Shown in pieces: positions 17,091-25,153 of a stretch of 57,104 bases of DNA; position 1 is the first letter of the stretch; each line of letters starts with the position of its first letter. Origin of the DNA: Actinomadura kijaniata NBRC 14229 (lineage in GTDB: Bacteria; Actinomycetota; Actinomycetes; Streptosporangiales; Streptosporangiaceae); NCBI RefSeq assembly GCF_001552175.1, contig NZ_BCQR01000063.1, positions 1-57,104 of the forward strand, written 5' to 3'. The notes beneath the pieces are model-generated. The model saw nothing but the letters and a program-made list of their open reading frames with translations, ran no database searches and was not told the origin of the DNA. The translations under genes and the position numbers were made by a program.

Positions 17091-17996
17091 TCAGTCCTCC
17101 TGGTCTTCGGTGAGCTGGAGGAAGGCGTCGTCCAGTGTGGAGTCGACGACCCGCAGCTGGTGGGCGGTGATCTGGTGGCGGGCGAGCAGGGAGATGACCG
17201 CGTTGACGGTCGTGTCGGTGCCGTGGACGGTTACACGGCCGTCGCGGCGTTCGAAGGTGGTGGCCTCGGGCAGGCCGGTCAGCTCGCCGTCGTCGAGGGG
17301 CCGGGACGGCGCGAACGAGATCACGGTGCTGCCGGCGCTGCGGCGGATCAGGCCGGCGGGGGTGTCCAGGGCGGCGACGCGGCCCTGCCGGAACACCGCG
17401 ATCCGGTCGCAGAGCCGCTGGGCCTCCTCCATGAAGTGCGTGACGAGCAGGACGGTGACGCCGGAGTCGCGGATCTCCTCGATCAGCTTCCAGGTGTCGC
17501 GGCGGGCGCGCGGGTCGAGGCCGGTGGTCAGCTCGTCCAGGACGACGACCCGGGGGCGGCCGACCAGGGCCAGGGCGATGAACAGGCGCTGCTTCTGGCC
17601 GCCGGACAGCCGGCCGAAGCGGGTGGTGAGCTTGCCGGTGAGACCGAGGCGTTCGGCGAGCTCGCGCCAGTCGGCCGGGTCCGGGTAGAAGGCGCTGTAC
17701 AGCTCCAGGGCCTCCCGGACGGTCAGCTTCTCCTGGAGCTCGCTCTCCTGGAGCTGGACGCCGAGGATCCCGGTGAGCTCGTCGCGGTCGCCGCGCGGGT
17801 CGAGACCGGCGACGCGGACGGCGCCGGCGTCGGGCTCGCGCAGGCCCTCCACGCACTCGACGGTCGTGGTCTTGCCGGCGCCGTTCGGGCCGAGGATCCC
17901 GAAGACCTCCCCCTCCTCGACGGCGAACGCGACGCCGTCCACCACGGGACGGCCGCCGTAGGCCTTGCGCAGGCCGTTGACTTCGATGATGGGCAT
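17091..17996 (-). CDS. ABC exporter ATP-binding protein
   Basis: A 301-residue ATPase of the drug/antibiotic export class (DrrA/CcmA-like). Walker A is GPNGAGKTT, Q-loop GVQLQES, signature LSGGQKQR, Walker B VVVLDELTTGLD and H-loop VTHFMEEAQ. A C-terminal extension after about residue 215 is typical of exporters. The ATG at 17996 begins MPIIEVNGLRKAYGG at the normal distance; the frame extends upstream without a better start, and the ribosome-binding site is weak. First gene of the four-gene exporter and two-component operon (17996 down to 14562). Confidence 0.94.
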   Translation of the reverse strand: MPIIEVNGLRKAYGGRPVVDGVAFAVEEGEVFGILGPNGAGKTTTVECVEGLREPDAGAVRVAGLDPRGDRDELTGILGVQLQESELQEKLTVREALELYSAFYPDPADWRELAERLGLTGKLTTRFGRLSGGQKQRLFIALALVGRPRVVVLDELTTGLDPRARRDTWKLIEEIRDSGVTVLLVTHFMEEAQRLCDRIAVFRQGRVAALDTPAGLIRRSAGSTVISFAPSRPLDDGELTGLPEATTFERRDGRVTVHGTDTTVNAVISLLARHQITAHQLRVVDSTLDDAFLQLTEDQED

Positions 17997-18116
17997 GGTC
18001 CGAGGATCGCCCCGGACGGCGCCCGGCCACATCGGCCAGGGCGCTCGTCCTGCCATCCGCCGATCGGTTGATGCCGCCCTACGACGGGAGCGCGACACCC
18101 GGGGAGCCGGTCCGCG

Positions 18117-19037
18117 TCAGACCGTCAGGACGACCTTGCCGGTGACGCGGCCGGTCTCGCCGCGCTCGTGCGCCCCGGCCGCGTCCGCCAGCGGGAACAC
18201 CGAGTCGATCGCGACGCGCAGCCGTCCCGCCTCGACCAGGGCCGCGACCTGCTTCATGGACGCGTGGTCGGCCTCGACGAGCATCTCCTCGGCGCGGACC
18301 CCGTACCGGTCCACGTCGAGGTCCCTGACGTGGTTCACGATCGAGACGAGGACGCCGCCCCTGCGCAGCGTCCGCAGCGAGCGCGGCCCGTACTCGCCGC
18401 CGACGGCGTCCAGCACGACGTCCACGTCCCGCACGACCTCGGCGAAGTCGGCCGTCGTGTAGTCGACCACCTCGTCGGCGCCCAGCCCGCGGACGAAGTC
18501 GTGCTTGGGCGCGCTGGCGGTGCCGACGACGTACGCGCCGCGCGCCTTGGCGATCTGCACCGCCAGGTGGCCGACCCCGCCCGCGGCGGCGTGGACCAGC
18601 ACCCGTTGCCCCCGCCGCAGTCCGGCGGTGTCCACCAGCGCCTGCCAGGCGGTGAGCGCGGCCAGGGGGATGGCCGCGGCCCGCACGTGGTCGATGCCCG
18701 CGGGCTTGCGCACCAGGTGGCGGGCCGCCGAGACCGCGTACTCGGCGTGCGCTCCGTTCCCGTACGGGTACTTCAGCATGCCGAACACCTCGTCGCCCGG
18801 CCGGTGGATCGTCACGCCCAGCCCGACGGACTCCACCACCCCCGACAGCTCCCAGCCGAGCACGAACGGCGGCTCGCCCAGGATCAGGCCCGTGGCGCGG
18901 TGGATCCAGTCGGTCGGGTTGACTCCCGCCGCGCGCACCCTGACCAGCACCTCGCCGGGGCCGGGCACGGGTCGCTCCGTCTCGACCACCTTCAACACCT
19001 CGGGTCCGCCGAGAACGTCCTGGCTGACGGCCTGCAT
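18117..19037 (-). CDS. NADP-dependent quinone oxidoreductase-like protein (MDR family)
   Basis: A 306-residue medium-chain dehydrogenase/reductase of the zinc-independent quinone oxidoreductase branch. The N-terminal GroES-like domain is MQAVSQDVLGGPEVLKVVE through GEVLVRVRAAGVNPTDW. The nucleotide-binding motif is VHAAAGGVGHLAVQIAKARGA. The ATG at 19037 follows a strong GGAGGGGGAG ribosome-binding site. It is divergent from a GlxA-type AraC regulator, and an inverted repeat lies in the shared promoter region, so the pair probably forms a sense-and-detoxify unit for a reactive carbonyl, quinone or electrophile. This last point is inference. Confidence 0.93.
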   Translation of the reverse strand: MQAVSQDVLGGPEVLKVVETERPVPGPGEVLVRVRAAGVNPTDWIHRATGLILGEPPFVLGWELSGVVESVGLGVTIHRPGDEVFGMLKYPYGNGAHAEYAVSAARHLVRKPAGIDHVRAAAIPLAALTAWQALVDTAGLRRGQRVLVHAAAGGVGHLAVQIAKARGAYVVGTASAPKHDFVRGLGADEVVDYTTADFAEVVRDVDVVLDAVGGEYGPRSLRTLRRGGVLVSIVNHVRDLDVDRYGVRAEEMLVEADHASMKQVAALVEAGRLRVAIDSVFPLADAAGAHERGETGRVTGKVVLTV

Positions 19038-19103
19038 GTCACTCCCCCTCCGCAACGCCGGAAACCGTGTCCCACGGATTCACCCGGATATCGTCGCGAC
19101 CAC

Positions 19104-19127
19104 CCGGACACCCGCACGAGTGTCCGG
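19104..19127. promoter_or_regulatory. Inverted repeat in the oxidoreductase/AraC divergent promoter
   Basis: CCGGACAC (19104-19111) and GTGTCCGG (19120-19127) are perfect 8-bp arms around eight bases. A further related half, TTCCGGAC, follows at 19147-19154 and CCCGGATA precedes at 19083-19090, giving a run of CCGGA-type half-sites in the 96-bp gap. A good candidate for the AraC-family regulator operator. Confidence 0.5.
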
Positions 19128-19133
19128 AACGAC

Positions 19134-20141
19134 ATGATGTGTACAATTCCGGACGTGAGCACAGTCGCGGTGGCCGTCGCCGACGGGATCCTGCATTTCG
19201 AGCTGGCCCTGGCCTACGAACTCTTCAGTTCCCCACCGCCGGTCTCGGTCGAGGACTGGTACGAGCCCGTCATCTGCGGGGCGGGCGCCGTGCGGGCCGA
19301 CGGCCGCTTCCTCCTCGAACCCGACGGCGGCCTCGACCGGCTCGCGCTGGCCGACACCGTGATCGTCCCCGGCTGGGCCGACGTCGACACGGACCCGCCC
19401 GCGGACCTCGTGGACGCCGTACGCGCGGCCCACGAGGCCGGAGCACGGGTGGCCTCCCTCTGCACGGGCGCGTTCGTGCTGGCCGCCGCCGGTCTGCTGG
19501 AGGGGCTGCGCGCCACCACGCACTGGGCGCACACCGAGGCGCTGGCCGCCCGCCATCCGCGGATCGAGGTCGACCCGGACGTGCTCTACGTCGACAACGG
19601 CAGCGTGCTCACCTCCGCGGGCAAGGCCGCCGCGATGGACCTGTGCCTGCACCTGGTCCGCCGCGACCACGGCTCGGTGGTCGCCAACGCGGTCGCCCGG
19701 AGGCTGGTCGTCCCGCCGCACCGGCCCGGGGGGCAGGCCCAGTTCGTCGCCACCCCGGTTCCCGAACGGCACGACCACCCCCTGAGCGATCTGCTCGCCT
19801 GGGCGGCCCGGCGCCTGGACCAGCCGTTGACGGTGGAGGACCTGGCCCGCCAGGCGAACATGAGCTCGCGCCACCTCGGCCGCCACTTCCGGTCGATGAC
19901 GGGGACCACGCCGCTGCAGTGGCTGCTGACCCAGCGGATCCGCCGGGCCCAGGAACTCCTGGAGACCACCGACGACAGCGTGGACGCCATCGCCGAGGCC
20001 ACCGGCATGGGCACCGCGACCACGCTCCGCCGTCACTTCAACCGCACCGTCGGCGTGCCCCCCGACTCCTACCGCCGCACCTTCCGCCGCCGGCGCGCCG
20101 GCGGCTCCCCGGACGGCACCGGCGACGTCCTCCCCGCCTGA
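19134..20141 (+). CDS. GlxA family AraC-type transcriptional regulator
   Basis: A 335-residue regulator with an N-terminal DJ-1/PfpI-like domain and a C-terminal AraC HTH pair. The first domain shows DTVIVPGWADVD, VASLCTGAFVLAAAGLLEG, TTHWAHTE and NGSVLTSAGKAAAMDLCLH. The DNA-binding domain begins PLTVEDLARQANMSSRHLGR and ends GMGTATTLRRHFNRTVGVPP. ATG 19134 and ATG 19137 are adjacent in-frame starts; GTG 19155 is possible. These proteins usually activate a neighbouring metabolic gene, here the divergent oxidoreductase. The GlxA domain keeps Cys in SLCTGA, which may be redox-sensitive. Confidence 0.93.
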   Translation: MMCTIPDVSTVAVAVADGILHFELALAYELFSSPPPVSVEDWYEPVICGAGAVRADGRFLLEPDGGLDRLALADTVIVPGWADVDTDPPADLVDAVRAAHEAGARVASLCTGAFVLAAAGLLEGLRATTHWAHTEALAARHPRIEVDPDVLYVDNGSVLTSAGKAAAMDLCLHLVRRDHGSVVANAVARRLVVPPHRPGGQAQFVATPVPERHDHPLSDLLAWAARRLDQPLTVEDLARQANMSSRHLGRHFRSMTGTTPLQWLLTQRIRRAQELLETTDDSVDAIAEATGMGTATTLRRHFNRTVGVPPDSYRRTFRRRRAGGSPDGTGDVLPA

Positions 20142-20165
20142 CCGCCCCGCCGCGGCGTCCGGCCC

Positions 20166-20828
20166 TCAGAGGTTCTCGACGAAGCGTTCCACCTTGGCGA
20201 TGGGCCCGGCGACCACGATGATGTCGCCGTACTGGAGGACGGTGTCCACGGTGGCGTAGGTGAACGGCTCCCCGGTCGCCTTGACGCACACCACCGTCAC
20301 CCCGTGCTTGGAGCGCAGCCGGGTCCGGCCGAGCGGCACCCCCACGATCTCCTTCGGCGGGCGGGTCTTGACCAGCGCGAAGTCCTCGTCCACCTCGACG
20401 TAGTCGAGCATCCGGCCGCTGACCAGGTGCGCGACGCGTTCGCCCATGTCGTGCTCGGGCAGCACGATGTGGTGGGCGCCGACGCGTTCCAGGATGCGCT
20501 TGTGCTGCTGGGTGACGGCCTTGGCCCAGATGTCCTCGACGTCGAGCTCGACCAGCAGCGAGGTGGCCAGGATGCTGGCCTCCAGGTCGCCGCCGATCGC
20601 CACCACCGCGCGGTAGAAGTTCTCGACGCCCAGTTCGCGGAGGGCCGCCAGGTCGGTGGCGTCGGCGACGGCGATCTGGGTGAGCCGCCCGGCCAGCGCC
20701 TGGACGGTCTTGGGGCGGTGGTCGATGGCCAGCACCTCGGTGCCGCGCGCGGCCAGCTCCAGGGCCAGGGCGCTGCCGAACCGGCCCATGCCGATCACCA
20801 CGACGGGGTCGTTCCTGCGGTCAGCCAA
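20166..20828 (-). CDS. trkA: Potassium uptake regulatory subunit TrkA/KtrA
   Basis: A 220-residue RCK protein that binds nucleotide and gates the partner potassium channel subunit. The N-terminal Rossmann motif VVIGMGRFGSALALELAARG is followed by the acidic residue in EVLAIDHRP. The TrkA-N domain continues through QIAVADATDLAALRELG. The TrkA-C domain is seen in the last 80 residues (ALVKTRPPKEIVGVPLG, YGDIIVVAGPIAKVERF). The start is TTG at 20828, overlapping the TrkH stop by eight bases; this is strong evidence of coupling. Single-RCK length matches KtrA-type subunits rather than the double-RCK E. coli TrkA. Confidence 0.94.
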   Translation of the reverse strand: MADRRNDPVVVIGMGRFGSALALELAARGTEVLAIDHRPKTVQALAGRLTQIAVADATDLAALRELGVENFYRAVVAIGGDLEASILATSLLVELDVEDIWAKAVTQQHKRILERVGAHHIVLPEHDMGERVAHLVSGRMLDYVEVDEDFALVKTRPPKEIVGVPLGRTRLRSKHGVTVVCVKATGEPFTYATVDTVLQYGDIIVVAGPIAKVERFVENL

Positions 20829-22218
20829 CGATCGGCCTCTCCTCCGGTAGCTCGTAACGGCGAGCGCGGTCGCGCAGCGCGAGCGCGGTCGCCAGCGTCA
20901 GGGGCCCGGTGCGGCCCACGAACATCAGCACGACCAGCAGCACGTGCCCGGCGGGCGGCAGGTCGTCGGTGATGCCGGTGGACAGCCCGACGGTCGCGAA
21001 CGCCGACACGGTCTCGAACAGCACCTGGTCCAGCGAGTGGGGGGTCATCGCCAGCAGCACGAACGTCGCGCCGACCACCAGCCCCACCGCCAGCAGCACG
21101 ACCGCCATGGCCTGCCGCTGGGTGGCCTCGGCGACCCGGCGGTACCCGATGTTGACATGCGGCTCGCCGCGCATCTCGGCCCACAGCACGAACGCCAGCA
21201 GCCCGAACGTGGTCACCTTGATCCCGCCCGCGGTGCCCGCGCTGCCCCCGCCGATGAACATCAGCACGTCGGTGACCAGCCAGCTCTCCGAACGCATCTG
21301 GGACACGTCGATGCTGTTGAAGCCGCCGCTGCGCGGCATGACGGCCGCCGTCAGCCCCGCCAGCCAGCGGTCGGGCACCGCCATCGCGCCCAGGGTCCGC
21401 GGGTTGCCCCACTCGACGGCGGTGAGCACCAGCGTGCCGCCGGCCAGCAGCACCGAGGAGGTGAGCAGGGTGATGCGGGTGAGCATCGACCAGGTGCGCG
21501 GCCGCCGCCAGTTGCGGGCCAGCTCGAACCAGACCGGGAAGCCCAGCCCGCCGACCATCGTCGCGGCGCAGATCGCCAGGATCATCCACTCGTCGCCCGC
21601 GAACCGCACGAGGCTGTCGTGCCACAGCGCGAACCCGGCGTTGTTGAACGCCGACACCGAGTGGAAGGCCCCCAGGTAGACGGCGCGGCCGAACGGCTCG
21701 CCGTACCCCAGGACCAGCCGCGCGGTCAGCACCGCCGCCACGACCGTCTCGCAGACCGCGCTGAACGCCACCACGCGCAGCACCACGTGCCGCACGTCCG
21801 CCGCCCCCAGCGTCTTGGTCTCGGTCTGCGCCGCCAGCCGGGCGCGCAACCCGATCCGGCCCGACAGCAGCAGGGCGAACAGGGTGGCCAGCGTCATCAG
21901 CCCCAGCCCGCCCACCTGCATCAGGCACATGATCACGATCTCACCGAACACCGACCAGTGCGCCTCGGTGTGCACGGTGACCAGCCCGGTCAGGCACACC
22001 GCCGACGTCGCGGTGAACAGGGCGTCCAGGAAACGCGCCGGTTCGGGGTCGGTGCTGGCGGCCGGCAGCGACAGCAACAGCGTCCCGGCCAGGATCGCCA
22101 GCCCGAACCCGGTGACCACCACCTGCGCGGGGTGCTGGAAGCGCCCCAGCAGGGCCGACCCCCGCAGCCTCGACCACCTCGGCCGCGCGGAACGCGGCAC
22201 GGCCTGCCTCACCCGCAC
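20821..22218 (-). CDS. Potassium uptake membrane subunit TrkH/KtrB
   Basis: A 465-residue transporter of the TrkH/KtrB superfamily. The four selectivity-filter loops are visible: SAVCLTGLVT, SAFNNAGFAL, GGSAGTAGGIK and SAFATVGLSTG. About eight long hydrophobic helices surround them. The Lys in GTAGGIKVTT is the usual D3-loop gate residue region. The GTG start at 22218 follows a GGAGGGG ribosome-binding site. It precedes and overlaps the TrkA-type gene, giving a two-gene potassium uptake operon that maintains turgor and membrane potential. Confidence 0.95.
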   Translation of the reverse strand: MRVRQAVPRSARPRWSRLRGSALLGRFQHPAQVVVTGFGLAILAGTLLLSLPAASTDPEPARFLDALFTATSAVCLTGLVTVHTEAHWSVFGEIVIMCLMQVGGLGLMTLATLFALLLSGRIGLRARLAAQTETKTLGAADVRHVVLRVVAFSAVCETVVAAVLTARLVLGYGEPFGRAVYLGAFHSVSAFNNAGFALWHDSLVRFAGDEWMILAICAATMVGGLGFPVWFELARNWRRPRTWSMLTRITLLTSSVLLAGGTLVLTAVEWGNPRTLGAMAVPDRWLAGLTAAVMPRSGGFNSIDVSQMRSESWLVTDVLMFIGGGSAGTAGGIKVTTFGLLAFVLWAEMRGEPHVNIGYRRVAEATQRQAMAVVLLAVGLVVGATFVLLAMTPHSLDQVLFETVSAFATVGLSTGITDDLPPAGHVLLVVLMFVGRTGPLTLATALALRDRARRYELPEERPIVG

Positions 22219-22667
22219 CCGCGCCCCTCCCGTCCGGTCCGCCGCCGGCTCCGGTCACGTCCCGGACTGCCCCCGTGCGGCGCTCCCCCATTTGATCAGC
22301 ATGAAAAGCCCACGGAACAGGAAACCGCAGAAATCACGCACCTCAAACCCGGACCGCCCCCGACGGCGGCAGCAGGCACCCCCGAGCCAGCGAGCAACCG
22401 CACGACCCCGGACGCACCAGCGGCAACCTCCAGGTCGCACCGCCCCCAACCACAAACGAGCCGAAGGCGAAGCCCGTTCCTGGCGGACGCAGGCCAGGGG
22501 GCGGTGGATTGCCCGCCGCAGCCGAAGCTGAACGCCCCCACAGCGGCCCGCAAAGAACGGGACGTCTTCGGCGTTTGGCAGGGGCGAGACGGTCATGGAT
22601 GCGGGATGGCTGGGCGGATCGGCGGTAAGGGGTCGTGTGGATGTATGCCGGGCCTCCTCGACGCGGG
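22219..22667. other. 450-bp gene-poor region, no supported gene
   Basis: This stretch separates the potassium operon from the catabolic region. It is somewhat lower in GC than its surroundings and its codon-position bias does not look like coding sequence. The longest minus-strand frame gives Arg/Cys/Gly-rich translation without any recognisable motif. It probably is decayed or spacer DNA, consistent with the NlpC/P60 remnant directly beside it. Confidence 0.5.
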
Positions 22668-22808
22668 TCAGGCCGGACGGGTGGCGCCGACGCATCGGCG
22701 TTCGCGGTAGGGGTTGCCGGTGAGCTTGGCGATGCGGACCACGTCGCCGGTCTGAGGGGTGTGCAACATGCAGCCGCCGTCCGTGTACACGCCGACGTGG
22801 TGGATCGA
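22668..22808 (-). pseudogene. NlpC/P60 endopeptidase remnant (C-terminal end only)
   Basis: On the minus strand the 46 codons before the TGA at 22668-22670 read SIHHVGVYTDGG, CMLHTPQTGDVV, then a tail ending CVGATRPA. HHVGVY is the catalytic-His segment of NlpC/P60 peptidoglycan endopeptidases (usually HVGIY), and LHTPQTGDVV is the conserved segment after it. Upstream the frame loses similarity and hits a TGA at 22836, with no catalytic Cys domain and no start. So this is the last part of a cell-wall hydrolase whose 5' portion has been lost. Confidence 0.7.
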
Positions 22809-22856
22809 TTCAGGGCAGCCTTGGAGGCTTGGGGGTCAGTGGCTGTCGAGACGTGG

Positions 22857-24104
22857 TCAGCCGGGTTGGATCCGATGGCCGCCGACGAAGGCGGCTCGTA
22901 CGGTGTCGCCGGTCAGGGTGTCCAGGGCCTCCTGAAGCGGGACATGCAGCAGGCAGAGATCGGCGACGGCTCCGACTCGCACGCGGCGTGGCACTCCGGG
23001 GTGCTCGGGTTCGCCGGTGAACAGGTCCAACGCCGCACGACGCCCGACGGTCTCCCTCCCCTCACGCTCGACGGCCGCTCGCATGACCGACCAGGGGTCC
23101 GGCGTCCCGAAGGGGGCGTCCGTCCCGGCGGCGACCGGGACGCCCGCCGCTGCGAGGGACCGGCACCGGTAGAGGTGCGGGCGGTCGTCGGGGTCGACGT
23201 CCGTCCTGTACTCGCGGCCGCGTTCTACGGGAAAGTGCGGCTGCGTCACGACGGTCACGCCGAGCCGACGCAGCCACGGAACGGTCTCCAGCGGGATGAC
23301 CGATCCGTGCTCGATCCGATCGCCCTTGACCGGCCCGGCCTGGTCGAGGGCGAGCAGGGTCACCAGGAGCTGGACCCGTGTCGCACAGTGCACGGCCACC
23401 GTTCGGGGTCGGGCCGCCGCCATCCGTGCCGCCAGCTCTTCCGGAGCGGGCAGCGTCGCGTCGTCGAGCATCATCTTGACCGGCCCGCCCCTGTTCATCA
23501 CGACGAGTCGCTGGGGCAGGGCCGACAGCATGCCGACGAGCCCGTCCGCCGGGCGCGGGTCGGCGTTGGTGAACCCGGTGATCCCGAGTGCCGCCGCGCG
23601 GCGGCCCACCCCTTCCAGGTCCAGCCGCACGGGCGGTGCGAAGGAGCGCAGCCGCTCGTCCTCCCGCCAGAACCGCCCGTCTCCGGTGAGTCCGGCCGCG
23701 CGCAGCGCCGCGCTGTTCCACACCCACAGCGCACCGGTGCGATGCTGGACGCGCACCGGCCGGTCGGGCACGAGCTCGTCGAGCACCCACCGGTCGAGCC
23801 CACCCGCGACGCTCTCGTGATAGCCGACCGCTCGCACCCACTCCCCTGGGTCGCCGCTGCGCAGGGCCTTCGCGAATCCCGCCCTGTCTCCGACGTCCGC
23901 GGGCCCTACCCGGACGGAGGCGGCCAGGGCCGCCAGGGCCATCAGGTGCACGTGATGATCGTGGAGTCCGGGGATCAGGGCACCGCCCCGCCCGTCCAGG
24001 TCGGCACGTCCGGGCAGCCCGTCGGCGATCTCGGCGATCCGCCCCGCCGCGAGCCGCACGTCCACGCGTCCGTGCCCCTCGACCTCCACGTTCCGCATCA
24101 GCAT
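22857..24104 (-). CDS. Amidohydrolase, YtcJ-like (Amidohydro_3)
   Basis: A 415-residue metal-dependent hydrolase. Metal-binding and catalytic marks are all present: HxH in LIPGLHDHHVHL, a candidate carboxylated Lys in GGPVKMMLDD, His in VAVHCAT, His in DRIEHGSVI, and Asp in AAGTDAPFGTP. It should hydrolyse an amide, ester or cyclic amide/lactone in the cytoplasm. It overlaps the CoA-transferase-like gene by seven bases and is last in an operon after that gene and a zinc alcohol dehydrogenase. It marks the left limit of intact genes in the catabolic region. The substrate cannot be assigned. Confidence 0.88.
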   Translation of the reverse strand: MLMRNVEVEGHGRVDVRLAAGRIAEIADGLPGRADLDGRGGALIPGLHDHHVHLMALAALAASVRVGPADVGDRAGFAKALRSGDPGEWVRAVGYHESVAGGLDRWVLDELVPDRPVRVQHRTGALWVWNSAALRAAGLTGDGRFWREDERLRSFAPPVRLDLEGVGRRAAALGITGFTNADPRPADGLVGMLSALPQRLVVMNRGGPVKMMLDDATLPAPEELAARMAAARPRTVAVHCATRVQLLVTLLALDQAGPVKGDRIEHGSVIPLETVPWLRRLGVTVVTQPHFPVERGREYRTDVDPDDRPHLYRCRSLAAAGVPVAAGTDAPFGTPDPWSVMRAAVEREGRETVGRRAALDLFTGEPEHPGVPRRVRVGAVADLCLLHVPLQEALDTLTGDTVRAAFVGGHRIQPG

Positions 24105-25153
24105 GGCGCGCCCCGGGCCACCGTCGCGGCGCAGCCGGCCATCGAGACGGCGACCAGTTCGCCGCCGCCGCGGGCGAGAGAGCGTGCTGCGGCATGGGCG
24201 GCGAAGACCCCGGTGACCGGGTCGGCGATCGCGTCGCCCAGGAAGACCGGTCCACCGTTCCCGTCGAGTCCGGTCAGTCCTCCGGCCACCGCCGCGTCGT
24301 CGCCGAAGGCGACGCGGTCGTCCTCGCGGCCGTATCCGGTGATGCTCACCCAGACGCGCCCCGGACGCTCGGCGAGGAACCGTTCGGCGTGGATGCCCAG
24401 CCGCCGGAGCGCCCTTGGTCTGGAGGCCTCGATGACGACGTCGGCCTCGGCGACGATCTCAGCGAGCCGTCCGGAGCCGAAGTCCACCATCACGCTCTCA
24501 TGCCCGTCGTGCAGCCACCGGTAGAAGGCGGGCTGCCCCGAACGCGCGCCGTCGGGCCTGGTCGTGCTCTCCACTTTCGTCACCCGCGCCCCGGCCAGGC
24601 CCAGCAGGCGCGCGCACAGCGGTCCCGCCCACAGCGCCGACAGATCGATGACGCGCAGACCGGTGAGATCACGAGCACGGAGCCCTCCGAACCGCTCGCT
24701 TCGGACCGGAACAGGCTCATCGAACGCGGAGCGGAGTCCCGCCGCTGCCATCCCGAGCATCTGAGCGCCCTCGGCGACCTCGGCGGCCGTGACCCGCCGC
24801 GCTGCTTCACGCAGCGCCTGAACCGTCTGCCCGGCGGCCCCGAGAATCGCGAGGAGGGCGGGCACGGCGGTCAGATCGTCGGACCGTGCCAGGTTCACGG
24901 CGGCCCAGCCGTCGCTGGTCGGAAGGAGGTGGCAGGAGCCGCCCGCCGAGGTCCGAACGGGGAGGTCACGACCGGCGAGGCGGGCCCGGAGGAAGAGAAC
25001 GGTCGGCAGGTCGATCCGCACACCGGTGATCGCGGTGAAGTCCGCCGCGACCTCGGCGAGCGGGCCGAGGAACGGTTCGACCGACTCCACCCAGCGCGCG
25101 ATGGTCGTGCCCGTGCGTCCGCCCGGTCCGGAGCAAGGCGTGTCCGGCGTCAA
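24098..25153 (-). CDS. Truncated CaiB/BaiF (family III) CoA-transferase-like protein
   Basis: A 351-residue protein. A TTG start at 25153 overlaps the upstream stop (TTGA), supporting coupling; no ATG or GTG lies near the N-terminus. Residues 1-150 resemble the middle/C-lobe of a CoA transferase (LPTSDGWAAVNLARSDDL). Residues 163-351 resemble an N-lobe: LTGLRVIDLSALWAGPLCAR, TKVEST, VWVSITGYG and LVAVSMAGCA, ending right after the active site. At the nucleophilic Asp position there is Gly 340. The whole corresponds to an internal segment (about residues 185-555) of the double-length proteins at 33043 and 42095. It may be a non-catalytic subunit or a decayed gene that still reads open. Confidence 0.75.
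   Translation of the reverse strand: MTPDTPCSGPGGRTGTTIARWVESVEPFLGPLAEVAADFTAITGVRIDLPTVLFLRARLAGRDLPVRTSAGGSCHLLPTSDGWAAVNLARSDDLTAVPALLAILGAAGQTVQALREAARRVTAAEVAEGAQMLGMAAAGLRSAFDEPVPVRSERFGGLRARDLTGLRVIDLSALWAGPLCARLLGLAGARVTKVESTTRPDGARSGQPAFYRWLHDGHESVMVDFGSGRLAEIVAEADVVIEASRPRALRRLGIHAERFLAERPGRVWVSITGYGREDDRVAFGDDAAVAGGLTGLDGNGGPVFLGDAIADPVTGVFAAHAAARSLARGGGELVAVSMAGCAATVARGAPC

Noticed and set aside
22255..22695. 146-codon minus-strand open frame as a gene
   Set aside because: Arg/Cys/Gly-rich translation with no motif, weak start context, and it crosses the NlpC/P60 remnant in another frame.
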